Below, piece after piece: positions 1 through 8,673 of a stretch of DNA of 64,000 nucleotides. This DNA is from Tenacibaculum haliotis. GTDB taxonomy: Bacteria > Bacteroidota > Bacteroidia > Flavobacteriales > Flavobacteriaceae. Location of the stretch: the NCBI RefSeq assembly GCF_025215075.1, contig NZ_JAOBTH010000027.1, positions 124,001 through 188,000 on the forward strand, read 5' to 3'. Every line of letters begins with the position of its first letter. Position 1 is the first letter of the stretch. Made by a program: the position numbers and the translations under genes. The notes under the pieces were generated by a model, which made no database searches, was not told where the DNA came from, and saw only the letters and a list, made by a program, of their open reading frames with translations.

Positions 1-2
1 CT

Positions 3-218
3 AATTATTTATTAAATGCAATAAACTCATCTACAGGAAAGCCTTTAAAAGTAAATGAAACAGCACATCAATTGCAAAATTTCGCACAGTTAAATCATTT
101 AAATATTACTTCTGAATATAGTAGTATTTCTAAAACGAAAAATTACAGAAAAGATATTGTTCAATTTGAAAACATAAAACTAACCTCTTCTATATATGTT
201 GTTTTTGAAATTAAATAA
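3..218 (+). CDS. C-terminal fragment of an unidentified protein, possibly SIMPL (DUF541) family
   Basis: An open frame enters from the left edge and ends at TAA 216-218, giving about 71 residues with no start codon in the window. The fragment ends in SSIYVVFEIK. The arrangement of a charged segment, a beta-strand-like segment and a terminal VxFEx strand resembles the end of periplasmic SIMPL-domain proteins, but this is a weak resemblance. The frame stays open and ends 43 bases before the next gene, which supports it being real. The missing upstream part is needed to name it. Confidence 0.5.
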   Translation, partial: NYLLNAINSSTGKPLKVNETAHQLQNFAQLNHLNITSEYSSISKTKNYRKDIVQFENIKLTSSIYVVFEIK

Positions 219-261
219 ACAACATAATCAAAATTCTATTAACAATTTAAAACATAAAATC

Positions 262-1386
262 ATGAAAAATTACATCCTAAAAACAATCTTCATTTTTACT
301 TTTTTAATATCAATAGCGGGCTATGCTACCAACCCTAAAAAAGACATCAAAAAACAAACAACCAAAGTTGCGCTATTATTAGATACGAGTAGTAGTATGG
401 ACGGGCTAATAAATCAAGCAAAAGCACAATTATGGGAAATTATTAACGAATTATCACACGCCAAATGTGATGGAAAAACTCCAACGCTAGAAATTGCTTT
501 ATACGAATATGGTAATAGTCGTCTTTCTTCTAAAGAAGGTTACATCCGTCAAGTTTTACAATTTACAAGTGACTTAGATGCTATTTCTGAACAGTTATTT
601 TCTTTAACTACCAACGGCGGTAGTGAGTTTTGCGGAGAGGTAATTCAAACCTCTTTAAATGAGCTAGAATGGGGAGATAATAAACGTGATTTAAAGATGA
701 TTTTTATTGCAGGAAACGAACCTTTTACACAAGGAAAATTAAATTATAAAGATGCTATTACCAACGCTAAAAAAAATGACATTACAGTTAACACTATTTT
801 TTGTGGTAATTACGATCAAGGTGTTTCTGGAATGTGGCAAGACGGAGCTACTTATGGTGGCGGAGATTATATGACAATTAACCACAACAAAAACATTGTA
901 CATATTGTAACACCGTATGATAATGACATTATTATTTTAAATAAACAACTAAATAAAACCTATATTCATTATGGAAGTGTTGGACATTCAAAATACACTA
1001 ATCAAGCAAAACAAGATGCCAATGCTGAAGTTTTAGATGAAGTTGTTGTTGTAAAACGTGCTATTAGTAAAAGTTCTAAATTATATAACAATGCTGAATG
1101 GGATTTGGTTGATGCTTCTAAAGAAAAAGAAATAGATTATAAAAAACTAAAAAAATCTCAACTTCCTAAAAAACTACAAGGAAAGTCATCCGAAGAAATA
1201 AAAAAATATGTTGTTACTAAACGAAAAGAAAGAGCTAAAATTCAAGAAAAAATTCAACATTTAAATAAAAAAAGAAAACAATATGTTGCTAAAAAACAAC
1301 ATGAAAAAAACTCTAAAAATGAGTTAGAAAACGTAATGATTAAAGCGATAAAAAAACAAGCAAAAAAGAAAAAATATTCTTGGTAA
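262..1386 (+). CDS. Secreted von Willebrand factor A domain protein
   Basis: A 374-residue protein. I chose ATG 262 because it begins a clean signal peptide (MKNYILKTIFIFTF..., cleavage near residue 22); a start at 196 would put extra polar residues before it. The mature protein opens with KVALLLDTSSSMDG around residue 40, which is the metal-ion-dependent adhesion site (DxSxS) of a vWA domain. The domain continues to about residue 220 with a cysteine pair. The last ~110 residues are very rich in Lys/Glu and probably form a basic helical tail. Bacteroidota use such proteins in the periplasm or at the surface, often with an unknown partner. A strong terminator follows. The exact role is unknown. 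Confidence 0.85.
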   Translation: MKNYILKTIFIFTFLISIAGYATNPKKDIKKQTTKVALLLDTSSSMDGLINQAKAQLWEIINELSHAKCDGKTPTLEIALYEYGNSRLSSKEGYIRQVLQFTSDLDAISEQLFSLTTNGGSEFCGEVIQTSLNELEWGDNKRDLKMIFIAGNEPFTQGKLNYKDAITNAKKNDITVNTIFCGNYDQGVSGMWQDGATYGGGDYMTINHNKNIVHIVTPYDNDIIILNKQLNKTYIHYGSVGHSKYTNQAKQDANAEVLDEVVVVKRAISKSSKLYNNAEWDLVDASKEKEIDYKKLKKSQLPKKLQGKSSEEIKKYVVTKRKERAKIQEKIQHLNKKRKQYVAKKQHEKNSKNELENVMIKAIKKQAKKKKYSW

Positions 1387-1400
1387 AATATAAATAACAA

Positions 1401-1442
1401 AAAAAACGTCATTCTTTGCAAAATGCTAGAATGACGTTTTTT
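1401..1442. terminator. Bidirectional Rho-independent terminator
   Basis: Left arm 1401-1415 (A-run, then ACGTCATTCT) pairs perfectly with 1428-1442 (AGAATGACGT, then T-run) around a 12-base loop. It lies between the convergent vWA and glucosaminidase genes and has T-runs on both sides, so it can serve both. Confidence 0.9.
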
Positions 1443-1455
1443 ACCTAATGTCTTT

Positions 1456-2250
1456 TTACTTTACCTGTAAATCTTGTCCGATACTAATTTCATTAGTGCT
1501 TAATCCGTTTACCTGTTTTAATTTACTAACAGATAATTGATATTTTCTTGCTATAGAATATAAAGTATCTCCTTTTTGCACTTTATGATATTCATTTGTT
1601 GCAACAGTTTTAACCCCTTTTGTATGCTTAGCCTTTATTCTGTCGTATTTTGTTAAACCGTATTTTTTTATAATCGATATTAATTTTTGCGGATATTTTT
1701 TATCCGTCGCGTACCCTGCTTTTCTTAATCCATAAGCCCAACCCTTGTAATTGGTATGTCCTAATTTAAACAAACTCGTATAACGACTTCTTGTGAGTAG
1801 GAATTGCGAATGATCTTCGTATGAAGTTTCTGGATATTTATATTTCCTAAAACATTCTCCCTTTTCATCATCATCATGAGTTACACTTTTTCCTTGCCAA
1901 CCTTTATGGCATTTTATTCCAAAATGATTGTTCGAACGAACCGCCAAGGCACTTCTTCCACTTCCCGATTCCAATACTCCTTGAGCTAGAGTAATACTTG
2001 CAGGAATTTTATGCTCATGCATTTTTCTTACCGCAATTGGTGCAAACTTATAAATATATGTAAGTGTATGATTTCCGTTTGTTTTTATCGGTTTTGGTAT
2101 TTGCTCTAACTGTGGAAGCTCTGGGTAAACTTCTTTTTGCTCTAAAACAACGATTTTTTTACGGCTTTTAGTAACTATATTTTTATTCGATCCACAACTC
2201 ACTAAAAAAGTGGCGCTTATTACTATATAAAAAACTGATTTTATTTTCAT
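1456..2250 (-). CDS. Lipoprotein N-acetylglucosaminidase (GH73) with LysM domain
   Basis: A 264-residue peptidoglycan hydrolase. The N-terminus is a lipoprotein signal ending LVSCG (lipidated Cys about residue 19). A GH73/flagellar-FlgJ-like glucosaminidase domain runs from about residue 65 to 205, with the probable catalytic Glu at 94 (QGVLESGSGRS). The C-terminus (about 221-264) is one LysM repeat with VQKGDTLYSIARKY, which binds glycan chains. It likely cuts GlcNAc-MurNAc linkages during wall growth or division. Its ATG shares one base with the stop of the upstream gene (TAATG), so the two are probably co-transcribed and translationally coupled. Confidence 0.9.
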   Translation of the reverse strand: MKIKSVFYIVISATFLVSCGSNKNIVTKSRKKIVVLEQKEVYPELPQLEQIPKPIKTNGNHTLTYIYKFAPIAVRKMHEHKIPASITLAQGVLESGSGRSALAVRSNNHFGIKCHKGWQGKSVTHDDDEKGECFRKYKYPETSYEDHSQFLLTRSRYTSLFKLGHTNYKGWAYGLRKAGYATDKKYPQKLISIIKKYGLTKYDRIKAKHTKGVKTVATNEYHKVQKGDTLYSIARKYQLSVSKLKQVNGLSTNEISIGQDLQVK

Positions 2251-3206
2251 TAAACTTTTATTAACACTTGATTTTTATTTTTCAACTTTTGATTAACTCC
2301 TGTAATTCCCTGTAAGCCACCTGTATGAATTGCAACAATTTTACTGTTTTCGGGAAATTCATTGTTCTTAATCATTTCTATAATTCCAAATAACATTTTA
2401 GCTGTGTAAATAGGGTCTAACGGAATTTTTGTGTGTTCCTTAAACTCGTTTATAAAACGAATTAAATCTGTATTATATTTTCCGTAACCTCCAAAATGAT
2501 ATTCGGTTTGTAAACTCCAATTATCATATACTCTTACTAACTGCTCTATTTCTCTCTGTAAGAAATCACCTTTTAAGGCAGGAAAACCAATTACTTTTTG
2601 ATGCTTTTTTGCTGCATTTATCAATCCCGAAATTGTTCCTCCAGTTCCTATTGCAGCACAAATATAATCGAAATTCTTATCTTCTTCTGTTAAGATCTCT
2701 TCGCATCCTTTAATCGCCAATTCATTCGTTCCTCCTTCAGGGATTAAATAAAAATCACCAAACTCGTTTTTTAACTTACTTATAAATTCTTCGGATGTTT
2801 TATTTCGATACACTTCTCTTGAAACAAACTTAAACTGCATTCCGTTTTTATGTGCTTCTCGCAAAGTTGAATTTCCTGCCAACGTTTTTTCGAGATTCTC
2901 GCCCAACTCATCACCACGAATAATTCCGATAGTCTTAAAATCAGATAAATTTCCCGCAACTGCTGTCGCTACAATATGATTAGAAAACGCCCCTCCAAAA
3001 GTTAATAACACTTTTTTTTGTTGATTTTTTGCAGCTTCAATATTATATTTCAATTTACGAAACTTATTTCCTGAAACAAATGGATGTATTTTATCTTCTC
3101 TTTTTATAAAAAGTTCTACTTTTTTCTCTTCCAAGACAGGAAGAAAAATTTGTTGGTTTTCACTCGTAAAAACCTGATTAAAAAAAGAGTTATATATACT
3201 GTTCAA
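2250..3206 (-). CDS. PLP-dependent 1-aminocyclopropane-1-carboxylate deaminase / D-cysteine desulfhydrase family enzyme
   Basis: A 318-residue fold-type II PLP enzyme. The motif SGNKFRKLKYN around residues 46-55 contains the predicted Schiff-base lysine (K51), as in ACC deaminases and D-cysteine desulfhydrases. The phosphate-binding loop is seen as GTGGTISG in the second half. Family members deaminate ACC or release sulfide from D-cysteine; the sequence alone does not say which. In flavobacteria the desulfhydrase role is the more likely one. It is the first gene of a two-gene leftward unit with the glucosaminidase. Confidence 0.85.
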   Translation of the reverse strand: MNSIYNSFFNQVFTSENQQIFLPVLEEKKVELFIKREDKIHPFVSGNKFRKLKYNIEAAKNQQKKVLLTFGGAFSNHIVATAVAGNLSDFKTIGIIRGDELGENLEKTLAGNSTLREAHKNGMQFKFVSREVYRNKTSEEFISKLKNEFGDFYLIPEGGTNELAIKGCEEILTEEDKNFDYICAAIGTGGTISGLINAAKKHQKVIGFPALKGDFLQREIEQLVRVYDNWSLQTEYHFGGYGKYNTDLIRFINEFKEHTKIPLDPIYTAKMLFGIIEMIKNNEFPENSKIVAIHTGGLQGITGVNQKLKNKNQVLIKV

Positions 3207-3326
3207 TGCAAAAAATATTTATGTAAAAATAATAGAAATCTCAATTAATTTATAGCTATTTTTCACTTGATTTTATAATAAAAAAACGATTTTAGCTTAT
3301 TAAACTTACGTCATTATATAAAAACA

Positions 3327-4247
3327 ATGGATTTAAATTTTGAAGAAATAATTAAAGAAACTTTTTTTAAAGTTAAAAATATGGATGACAGTGGAAAAAC
3401 TGCTTCTTATATTCCTGAATTAGCACTTATAGATTCCGAAAATTTTGGGGTTCATATAACTACTATCAATCAAGATAACTTTGGTATAGGTGATTGTTAT
3501 AAAAAATTTTCGATACAAAGTATAGCTAAAGTGTTAGCACTTAGTTTAGCCTATAAACTTTTAGGGAATAAAATATGGAATCGGGTTGGGGTTGAACCAT
3601 CGGGTACCGCATTTAATTCTTTAGTGCAGCTTGAGGCTGATAATGGTATACCAAGAAATCCTTTTTTAAACGGCGGTGCGCTTGTTATTTCTGATATTTT
3701 ATTAAGTCATTTAAAAAATCCTAAAGAAGATTTTTTAAATTTTGTTCGTCAAATTTCTAACAATACTACAATTGATTATTCTAGTAAAATTGCAGAGTCA
3801 GAAAAAGCGGTTGGCTATCGAAATATAGCCTTGTGTAATTTTATTAAATCCTTCGGATGTATTGATAATAACCCCTCAGATGTTCTTGACTTTTACTTTA
3901 ACCTTTGTTCATTAGAAATGAGTTGCAAAGAATTATCTGAAATGTTTTTATTTTTAGCTAACAATGGTATTGGAGCACCTTCTAATCAAAACATTATAAG
4001 TGAAAGTGAATCTAAAAGAATAAATGCTTTGATGCAAACTTGTGGATTTTATGATGAATCTGGTGAGTTTGCTTTTAAAGTTGGACTTCCAGGAAAAAGT
4101 GGTGTTGGTGGTGGTATTATAGCAATACATCCAGATCAATATGCTATTGCTGTTTGGAGTCCGAAACTTAATAAAAAAGGAAACTCTTATAAAGGAATGA
4201 AGTTTTTAGAGGAGTTTACCTCAAGAACTGAGCTTTCTATATTTTAA
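3327..4247 (+). CDS. glsA: Glutaminase (beta-lactamase-like fold)
   Basis: A 306-residue enzyme that hydrolyses L-glutamine to glutamate and ammonia in the cytoplasm. The catalytic Ser-x-x-Lys dyad is visible as S65-I-A-K68 in FSIQSIAKV. Other family motifs are the NPFLNGGAL segment, GYRN with its conserved Tyr, and GKSGVGGGI near the C-terminus. Length is normal for bacterial glutaminases (about 305). It stands alone on the + strand and ends at a terminator shared with the ABC-F gene. Confidence 0.92.
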   Translation: MDLNFEEIIKETFFKVKNMDDSGKTASYIPELALIDSENFGVHITTINQDNFGIGDCYKKFSIQSIAKVLALSLAYKLLGNKIWNRVGVEPSGTAFNSLVQLEADNGIPRNPFLNGGALVISDILLSHLKNPKEDFLNFVRQISNNTTIDYSSKIAESEKAVGYRNIALCNFIKSFGCIDNNPSDVLDFYFNLCSLEMSCKELSEMFLFLANNGIGAPSNQNIISESESKRINALMQTCGFYDESGEFAFKVGLPGKSGVGGGIIAIHPDQYAIAVWSPKLNKKGNSYKGMKFLEEFTSRTELSIF

Positions 4248-4248
4248 A

Positions 4249-4283
4249 AAATCAGCAATCATCGTATTTATGATTGCTGATTT
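4249..4283. terminator. Bidirectional terminator between glsA and ABC-F gene
   Basis: Perfect 14-bp stem: AAATCAGCAATCAT (4249-4262) with ATGATTGCTGATTT (4270-4283), 7-base loop. It lies between convergent genes. Confidence 0.85.
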
Positions 4284-4308
4284 AAATGAGCTAACACACT
4301 ATTACACT

Positions 4309-6225
4309 CTAAAAACCTGTAACCTGTTCTTCTACTTTTTCCCAGTCGTGCATTAAATTTTCTAAGCTTGCCTTTTTAGCTTTATATTTTTCAAAGAAAT
4401 TAGGACGAGATGAAACTTCGTCATAATTATTTGCTAATTCTAAATCTATCTTTTCAATTTCTTTTTCTAAATCAGCAATTTGAGTTTCAATTTTATTCAG
4501 TTTATTTTTAAGTTTTTTCAACTCTTTTTCTTGCTCTCTAGATAATTGATGTGCCTCTTTTTTAGCTACTGGTTTATCAACTTTAACAACCGTTCTTTTT
4601 TCAGCTTCTCTAAGGTTTTCCATCTTATGCTGATCTAAGAAATAATCAATATCTCCTAAATACTCTTTTATAACCCTGTCTTTAAATCCGTAAACAGTTG
4701 ATGTTAATCCTTGTAAGAAATCTCTATCGTGAGAAACCACGATTAAAGTTCCGTCAAAGTTTTTTAAAGCTGTTTTTAATACTGTTTTAGAAGCAATATC
4801 TAAGTGATTTGTTGGCTCATCCATTATTAACACGTTAAATGGCGATAACAATAATTTACATAAAGCTAAACGGTTACGTTCTCCACCCGACAATACTTTG
4901 GCTTTTTTATCTACAGCGTCTCCACCGAATAAAAAAGACCCTAACATATCTCTAACACGCATTCGGTTTGTATCCGAAGCAGCATCTTCCATTATTTCTA
5001 AAACTGTTTTTTCTGGCGGTAATTCTTCGGATTGGTTTTGTGCAAAATATCCTATTTCTACATTATGTCCTAGTTTAAGGTTTCCTGTAAACGGAATTTC
5101 ACCAACCATCATTTTTGCTAAAGTAGATTTCCCTTGACCGTTCTGACCAACAAAAGCAATTTTACTGTTGCGCTCAATCATTAAATCAACATCTTCTAAA
5201 ACATGCTTATCTCCGTAACTTTTACTTAAACCATCAGCTTCAACAATAATTTTACCTGGCTCTTTAGAAATATTAAAACGAACATTCATTGCCGCATTAT
5301 CATCCCCATCCACCTCAATAAGTTCTACTTTATCTAATTGCTTCATTAACGATTGCGCCATCGAAGCTTTACTTGCTTTTGCCTTAAACTTATTAATTAA
5401 GTGTTGCTTTTGCTTAATTTCTTTCTCTTGATTTTTCTGCGCCTGTAATTGCTTTTCTTTGATTTCAGCTCTTAAAACCAAAAATTCAGAATATGGTTTT
5501 TTATAATCATAAATCTGACCTAAAGAAATTTCAATCGTACGGTTGGTTACATTGTCTAAAAACATTTTATCATGCGAAACCAATACAATGGCTCCAGAAT
5601 ACGATTTTAAAAAATTTTCTAACCAAATAATAGACTCAATATCTAAGTGGTTTGTTGGCTCATCTAACAGTAAGATATCATTGTCTTGTAATAATAGTTT
5701 TGCCAATTCGATACGCATTCTCCATCCACCAGAAAAGGTATTGGTTAATTTATCAAAATCTTCACGCTGAAAACCTAAACCTTGTAAAATTTTCTCGGTA
5801 TCTCCTTGGTAATTATATCCACCTAAGAGCTCGTAACGTTCAGTTAAATCTGTTAAATCAATAATCAACTGACTATATGCTTCACTTTCATAATCGGTTC
5901 TTGTAGCTAGCTGATTGTTAATATCATCTAACTTCAACTCAATTTCTTTTATTTCTTCAAACGCTTGATAAGCTTCTTCTAAAATAGTTCTTCCTTCTAC
6001 AAAATCGATATCCTGACGTAAGAATCCCATGCGAATATCTTTATCAAAAGCCATCGTACCACCACTGGTTTCAATGTCTTTAGAAAGCACTTTTAAAAGT
6101 GTAGATTTCCCGGCTCCATTCTTACCAATCAATCCGATTCTATCACCTTTATTTAATTTAAAAGTAATTCCTGAAAACAAATCAGACCCCATAAAAGAGA
6201 CTGACAAATTGTGTACGTTTAACAT
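4309..6225 (-). CDS. ABC-F family ATP-binding protein (Uup/EttA-like)
   Basis: A 638-residue soluble protein with two ABC domains and no membrane segments. Domain 1 has Walker A GKNGAGKST (about 34-42) and signature FSGGWRMR. Domain 2 has Walker A GQNGQGKST and signature LSGGERNRLAL. Both have the LLLDEPTNHLD / LIMDEPTNHLD Walker B typical of ABC-F. A charged linker joins the domains, and a C-terminal Lys/Glu-rich coiled coil (about 555-638) is typical of the Uup branch. ABC-F proteins act on the ribosome as translation factors or antibiotic-protection factors; Uup members affect DNA and ribosome assembly. The housekeeping context favours the Uup/translation role over resistance. Confidence 0.92.
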   Translation of the reverse strand: MLNVHNLSVSFMGSDLFSGITFKLNKGDRIGLIGKNGAGKSTLLKVLSKDIETSGGTMAFDKDIRMGFLRQDIDFVEGRTILEEAYQAFEEIKEIELKLDDINNQLATRTDYESEAYSQLIIDLTDLTERYELLGGYNYQGDTEKILQGLGFQREDFDKLTNTFSGGWRMRIELAKLLLQDNDILLLDEPTNHLDIESIIWLENFLKSYSGAIVLVSHDKMFLDNVTNRTIEISLGQIYDYKKPYSEFLVLRAEIKEKQLQAQKNQEKEIKQKQHLINKFKAKASKASMAQSLMKQLDKVELIEVDGDDNAAMNVRFNISKEPGKIIVEADGLSKSYGDKHVLEDVDLMIERNSKIAFVGQNGQGKSTLAKMMVGEIPFTGNLKLGHNVEIGYFAQNQSEELPPEKTVLEIMEDAASDTNRMRVRDMLGSFLFGGDAVDKKAKVLSGGERNRLALCKLLLSPFNVLIMDEPTNHLDIASKTVLKTALKNFDGTLIVVSHDRDFLQGLTSTVYGFKDRVIKEYLGDIDYFLDQHKMENLREAEKRTVVKVDKPVAKKEAHQLSREQEKELKKLKNKLNKIETQIADLEKEIEKIDLELANNYDEVSSRPNFFEKYKAKKASLENLMHDWEKVEEQVTGF

Positions 6226-6236
6226 AAAATTTTGCG

Positions 6237-6244
6237 TAAATTTG
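6237..6244 (+). promoter_or_regulatory. -7 element (TAAATTTG) for DUF983 gene
   Basis: Matches the Bacteroidota -7 consensus TAnnTTTG, 24 bases before the ATG at 6268. No clear TTG at the expected spacing upstream. Confidence 0.45.
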
Positions 6245-6251
6245 AAAAATG

Positions 6252-6259
6252 CAAAGCTA
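6252..6259 (-). promoter_or_regulatory. -7 element (TAGCTTTG) for ABC-F gene
   Basis: On the minus strand TAGCTTTG matches TAnnTTTG, 27 bases before the ABC-F ATG. It interleaves with the oppositely directed -7 element of the DUF983 gene. Confidence 0.5.
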
Positions 6260-6267
6260 CTTAAATT

Positions 6268-6663
6268 ATGATTAGAAAAGGAACAAAGTTATATAGTGTT
6301 TTAAAAGGTAAATGTCCTCGTTGTCACGAAGGTGAATTTTTTAAGCATAAAATTACTCTTAACCCAAAAAAAGTAACGCAGTTACATGATAACTGTCCGA
6401 GTTGTAATTTAAAATACATGATGGAACCTTCTTTTTTCTTCGGGGCAATGTATGTAAACTATGGCTTATCTGTTGCTTTATTTGTAGGTGTTTTTATTAT
6501 TTCTAAAATGATTTTTGGCTTAACAATATTGCAAAGCTTTATTTCTATCATCGTAGTTTCATTATTACTAATACCTTTTACACTGCGTTTATCTAGAATA
6601 ATATGGATAAATATTTTTATCGGATATAATAAAAACGCAAAAGAACTACAGTCTGAAAGATAA
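6268..6663 (+). CDS. DUF983 family zinc-ribbon membrane protein
   Basis: A 131-residue protein. The N-terminus has two CxxC knuckles (C16/C19 in CPRC and C43/C46 in CPSC), a probable zinc ribbon. Two long hydrophobic segments follow (about 61-79 and 85-105). This is the DUF983 architecture, conserved in Bacteroidota and alphaproteobacteria; its function is not established. It stands alone between two leftward genes. Confidence 0.85.
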   Translation: MIRKGTKLYSVLKGKCPRCHEGEFFKHKITLNPKKVTQLHDNCPSCNLKYMMEPSFFFGAMYVNYGLSVALFVGVFIISKMIFGLTILQSFISIIVVSLLLIPFTLRLSRIIWINIFIGYNKNAKELQSER

Positions 6664-7713
6664 TTAATCTACAAATCTTTTTATATCAGTATCTCTATCT
6701 AATTCGTCACCGTTTTCTAAGTGATTAAATAGGTTTTTAGCTATTGTAGGCCCAATCATAACACCACGTGTTCCTAAACCGTTTAAAACAACTAATTGTT
6801 TATATTTAGGATGAACACCAATCATTGGTCTTCTATCGCTTACTGTGGGCCTAATACCTGCTGTATGATCTTTTATGGTGTAGGGAACTGTAATTATTTT
6901 CTTTAATTTTTCTTCTAACTCTTGTTTAGCTTCTTGTGTCGGGTCACAGGTTTTATCCGTCCAATTAAATGTAGCTCCTACTTTATAGTTATCATTACCA
7001 ATTGGCATTACAAAAAAACCTGATTTTAATAAAAAATCAATTTTTAAAGACGGTGCATGAATTACGATCGATTCTCCCTTTACCTCATTTAAGGGTAAGT
7101 AATTAAAAAAAGGATTCTTTTTTATTCCAAAACCTTCACAAAAAACGATTCTATTCGCTTTTATATGCTGATATTGAATATCTTCTTCTGATATATTTAA
7201 TAAATCATACTCAAAAGGACTTTCTATTAATCTATTTGAATTTCTAATAAAATCTCTGTAAGATTTTACAAGTAAAGCTGTATCTATTCTTCCTGTTCCT
7301 GTAAGTTCTCCAAAACCAAAATCACCAACAACACCTTCAATATTTTCCTTACTAATTTTAGGATTCATATAATGTAATAAAGTTGGTTTATCTAAAGCTG
7401 AAAACCAATTATTACCATCACCAACACTTGTAAATGCTTTTTTAATAGAAAACTTGTGATCTAATTTTACACTTAACTTATCTTCTAAAACTTTATAAAA
7501 AGGTAGTGCTATTTTTATTTGTTCATGCCCATTCCATGCAGCATTAAAACGCTTTAATATAACAGGATTATAAACGCCTCCTGCTACTATAGATGAAGTT
7601 TGTGAATTGTTTTCAAAAATCAAAAATGATTTATTTGCATTCTGCAACTCTTCTGCAAATGCAATTCCTGCCAAACCTAAGCCTACAATAATATAATCTA
7701 CCTCAATTTTCAT
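6664..7713 (-). CDS. FAD-dependent oxidoreductase (DAO/glycine oxidase family)
   Basis: A 349-residue flavoprotein. The Rossmann motif GLGLAG (11-16) follows the strand DYIIV, and a second FAD-contact motif near the C-terminus reads LNGLGTRGVMIGPTIA. The overall layout is that of D-amino-acid-oxidase family proteins, which oxidise amines or amino acids. No cysteine cluster or extra domain is present. Its stop directly abuts the end of the convergent DUF983 gene. The substrate cannot be told from sequence. Confidence 0.85.
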   Translation of the reverse strand: MKIEVDYIIVGLGLAGIAFAEELQNANKSFLIFENNSQTSSIVAGGVYNPVILKRFNAAWNGHEQIKIALPFYKVLEDKLSVKLDHKFSIKKAFTSVGDGNNWFSALDKPTLLHYMNPKISKENIEGVVGDFGFGELTGTGRIDTALLVKSYRDFIRNSNRLIESPFEYDLLNISEEDIQYQHIKANRIVFCEGFGIKKNPFFNYLPLNEVKGESIVIHAPSLKIDFLLKSGFFVMPIGNDNYKVGATFNWTDKTCDPTQEAKQELEEKLKKIITVPYTIKDHTAGIRPTVSDRRPMIGVHPKYKQLVVLNGLGTRGVMIGPTIAKNLFNHLENGDELDRDTDIKRFVD

Positions 7714-7740
7714 AAGTCAAAAATACTATTTATTACAACA

Positions 7741-7769
7741 AAAAAGAGCTTGCAATGCAAGCTCTTTTT
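7741..7769 (-). terminator. Terminator of the gldKLMN operon
   Basis: Perfect inverted repeat AAAAAGAGCTTGC / GCAAGCTCTTTTT with a very short loop, 23 bases after the gldN stop; a T-run follows on the minus strand. Confidence 0.85.
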
Positions 7770-7791
7770 AATTTTTATAATAAGTCCGAAA

Positions 7792-8655
7792 TTAATAATT
7801 CCACATATCCATTTCGCGATTACGAATACTTTCTTTAACTCTATCAGCTTCTAATAACTGAAATAAAGAATTACCTCTAACATAGTCTTTAATAGATCTA
7901 TCTCCGTAAATATTCTCTTCTTTCATTATAGTAGAAGTAAATCTTCTAGCGTTTAATAAGTTATCATAAGACAAAGGATGCGCTGAATTTTTTGGATTGA
8001 AAACTTTAGAAGTATGTAGCGTATTTCTTGCATTTGGAAAAAACACCCAAAATAATTCGTACACATTTTCTTTATCGTCAATTTCTTCAATCCCTAAAGC
8101 TTGAACATCTGGTCCCATAGGTGCTAATGCTAACATACGATACTTTAATTCACCTCCACGCTTATCGAAATACCAAAGACCTTTAATTAAGTACCCTTTA
8201 ATATCAGCAGATTGTATTGAATAAGGATCCATATTTCCGTAACCATCGTCACGTTCCATATAGGTTTTTTCTTTAATTTCATTGATACCTATTTTCATAG
8301 TGAAGTAAGAATCATTATATACTTCAGTGATTTCACCATTACTAATACCTTTTAATAAGGTATCAAACAATGAACGTCTCGTTAAACCAGCACTTGTAGT
8401 ATCAATTGGGTAATAATAAGGTAAATTAATTTTTTGATTTAAATCAACATATTCCCACACCACTTTAGACCATAACACATCTCTATCGCTAATATAGCCA
8501 TAAGGAAGTGGTTTATCGTCTTCTGAAGCTATTTGGGCTTCAGATTTAAATCCAATCTCTTCAACCTTTTGAGAATTTAAGAGGTTAGCTTGTGCACTTG
8601 CTATACTTGTAGTAGCAAAGGCAAATAAAACCATATAAAAACGCTTCCAATTCAT
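7792..8655 (-). CDS. gldN: Gliding motility / type IX secretion protein GldN
   Basis: A 287-residue periplasmic protein with a signal peptide (MNWKRFYMVLFAFATTSIASA, cleavage near 21). It forms the periplasmic ring with the lipoprotein GldK in the type IX secretion system. The sequence has the family's DRDVLWSKVVWEYVDLN segment early (about 58-75), followed by a beta-rich domain of repeated Trp/Tyr-containing strands and the FWVFFPNARN segment. It is last in the gldK-L-M-N order found throughout gliding Bacteroidota, 18 bases after gldM, with a terminator right behind. Confidence 0.95.
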   Translation of the reverse strand: MNWKRFYMVLFAFATTSIASAQANLLNSQKVEEIGFKSEAQIASEDDKPLPYGYISDRDVLWSKVVWEYVDLNQKINLPYYYPIDTTSAGLTRRSLFDTLLKGISNGEITEVYNDSYFTMKIGINEIKEKTYMERDDGYGNMDPYSIQSADIKGYLIKGLWYFDKRGGELKYRMLALAPMGPDVQALGIEEIDDKENVYELFWVFFPNARNTLHTSKVFNPKNSAHPLSYDNLLNARRFTSTIMKEENIYGDRSIKDYVRGNSLFQLLEADRVKESIRNREMDMWNY

Positions 8656-8673
8656 ACTTTAATTTTTTACTTA

